Below are positions 5,802 to 6,231 of a stretch of DNA of 6,231 bases, in pieces (position 1 is the stretch's first letter; each line of letters opens with the position of its first letter). The position numbers and the translations under genes were made by a program. The notes under the pieces were generated by a model that was given only the letters and a program-made list of their open reading frames with translations, did not search any database and was not told the origin of the DNA. Location: NCBI GenBank assembly GCA_050117725.1, contig JASFME010000137.1, positions 1 to 6,231 on the forward strand. The letters run 5' to 3'. Origin of the DNA: JASFJH01 sp050117725. GTDB taxonomy: Bacteria > Pseudomonadota > Gammaproteobacteria > AKS1.

Positions 5802-6077
5802 ATGTCCGAGATCACGATTGAACATAACCCGTCCCCGGCCAAACTCGACGTCATGGGCGTCTATGACTGGCCGATCTGGAGCAAAGAGGTTTCGACCTTT
5901 CCCTGGCAATACGACACGAAGGAAACCTGTTATTTCCTCGAAGGTGAGGTGATCGTCACACCGGAAGGTGGCGAGCCCGTGCGCATGGGCAGCGGTGACC
6001 TCGTGATCTTTCCTGCAGGTATGAGCTGCAGCTGGCAGATTCTCGAGCCGGTCGAAAAACATTATGATTTCGGATAA
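5802..6077 (+). CDS. Small single-domain Cupin_3-type protein
   Basis: 91 residues, a whole one-barrel cupin of the Cupin_3 (DUF861, ureidoglycine-aminohydrolase-like) group. Recognisable blocks are TFPWQYDTKETCYFLEGEVIVTP (residues 32-54, strand block 1) and MGSGDLVIFPAGMSCSWQI (62-80, strand block 2). The canonical metal-binding histidines are absent: in block 2 the position expected to hold His (PxGxxH) is C76, and block 1 has E41 and C43. This pattern is usual for the small stand-alone members, whose function is unknown. The start is secure, with GGAG five bases upstream. The stop is only 6 bases before ubiG, so the two are almost certainly co-transcribed. A direct role in ubiquinone synthesis is not established and is only suggested by position. 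Binding of a small molecule or metal through E41, C43 and C76 is conceivable. No signal peptide, so cytosolic. Confidence 0.85.
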   Translation: MSEITIEHNPSPAKLDVMGVYDWPIWSKEVSTFPWQYDTKETCYFLEGEVIVTPEGGEPVRMGSGDLVIFPAGMSCSWQILEPVEKHYDFG

Positions 6078-6083
6078 TCCATC

Positions 6084-6231
6084 ATGAACGCCAACGCTCC
6101 CCATAATGTGGATTCAGCCGAGATCGCCAAATTCGAGGAACTGGCGCACCGCTGGTGGGATCCACACAGCGAGTTTAAGCCACTCCACGACATCAACCCG
6201 TTGCGGCTCGACTACATCGATCAGCATTGTG
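6084..6231 (+). CDS. ubiG: UbiG, ubiquinone biosynthesis O-methyltransferase, N-terminal part
   Basis: The first 49 residues are visible before the window ends. VDSAEIAKFEELAHRWWDPH followed by SEFKPLHDINPLRLDYI is a near-perfect match to the start of UbiG, including the WWD and FKPLHxINPLRL motifs that precede the S-adenosylmethionine-binding domain. UbiG performs both O-methylation steps of ubiquinone synthesis in the cytoplasm at the membrane face. Each methylation releases S-adenosylhomocysteine, a possible substrate of the nearby MtaD, which gives the mtaD-ubiG proximity a metabolic sense. The ATG at 6084 lies 6 bases after the cupin stop with only a weak GGA upstream, so translation may rely on the preceding gene. 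The methyltransferase motifs lie outside the window. Confidence 0.95.
   Translation, partial: MNANAPHNVDSAEIAKFEELAHRWWDPHSEFKPLHDINPLRLDYIDQHC

Overview
The window looks like a chromosomal segment of a gammaproteobacterium with moderately GC-rich, tightly packed genes. The best taxonomic evidence is a methylthioadenosine/S-adenosylhomocysteine deaminase (mtaD) gene followed on the same strand by the 5' end of ubiG. This order is known from Pseudomonas, but here two extra genes lie between them. A small membrane-anchored DsrE-like protein would fit a sulfur-associated gammaproteobacterial lineage, but the genus cannot be fixed from the sequence. I see no mobile element, tRNA, rRNA or CRISPR array.

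Left half, minus strand, read right to left: a CYTH-domain protein (3688-3221), a peptide-type ABC substrate-binding lipoprotein (3258-1699), a short YkuD-family protein without a signal peptide (1693-1208), a DppB/OppB-type permease (1208-267) and the start of a DppC/OppC-type permease (270 to beyond position 1). The genes overlap by 38, 1 and 4 bases, with one 5-base gap, so they look like one co-transcribed, translationally coupled operon. The ATPase genes of the importer are not in view and probably lie beyond position 1. A leaderless YkuD enzyme inside a peptide importer operon suggests uptake of cell-wall peptides followed by cytoplasmic trimming, that is, murein recycling. This is the most interesting idea in the window.

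Right half: a 62-base divergent promoter region separates the CYTH operon from mtaD (3751-5091, plus). mtaD converges with a DsrE-like gene (5692-5120, minus) across only 28 bases. A second divergent region (5693-5801) holds a clear TATAAT promoter and then a terminator-like hairpin overlapping a tiny upstream ORF. These precede a Cupin_3-type protein (5802-6077), and ubiG starts 6 bases after it (6084, cut by the window end).

Most genes are recognisable housekeeping or transport families. The points worth a second look are the YkuD-importer operon, the cupin-ubiG leader, the DsrE-like anchored protein with a perfect 11-bp hairpin in its coding sequence, and the two divergent promoter regions with overlapping -10 elements.
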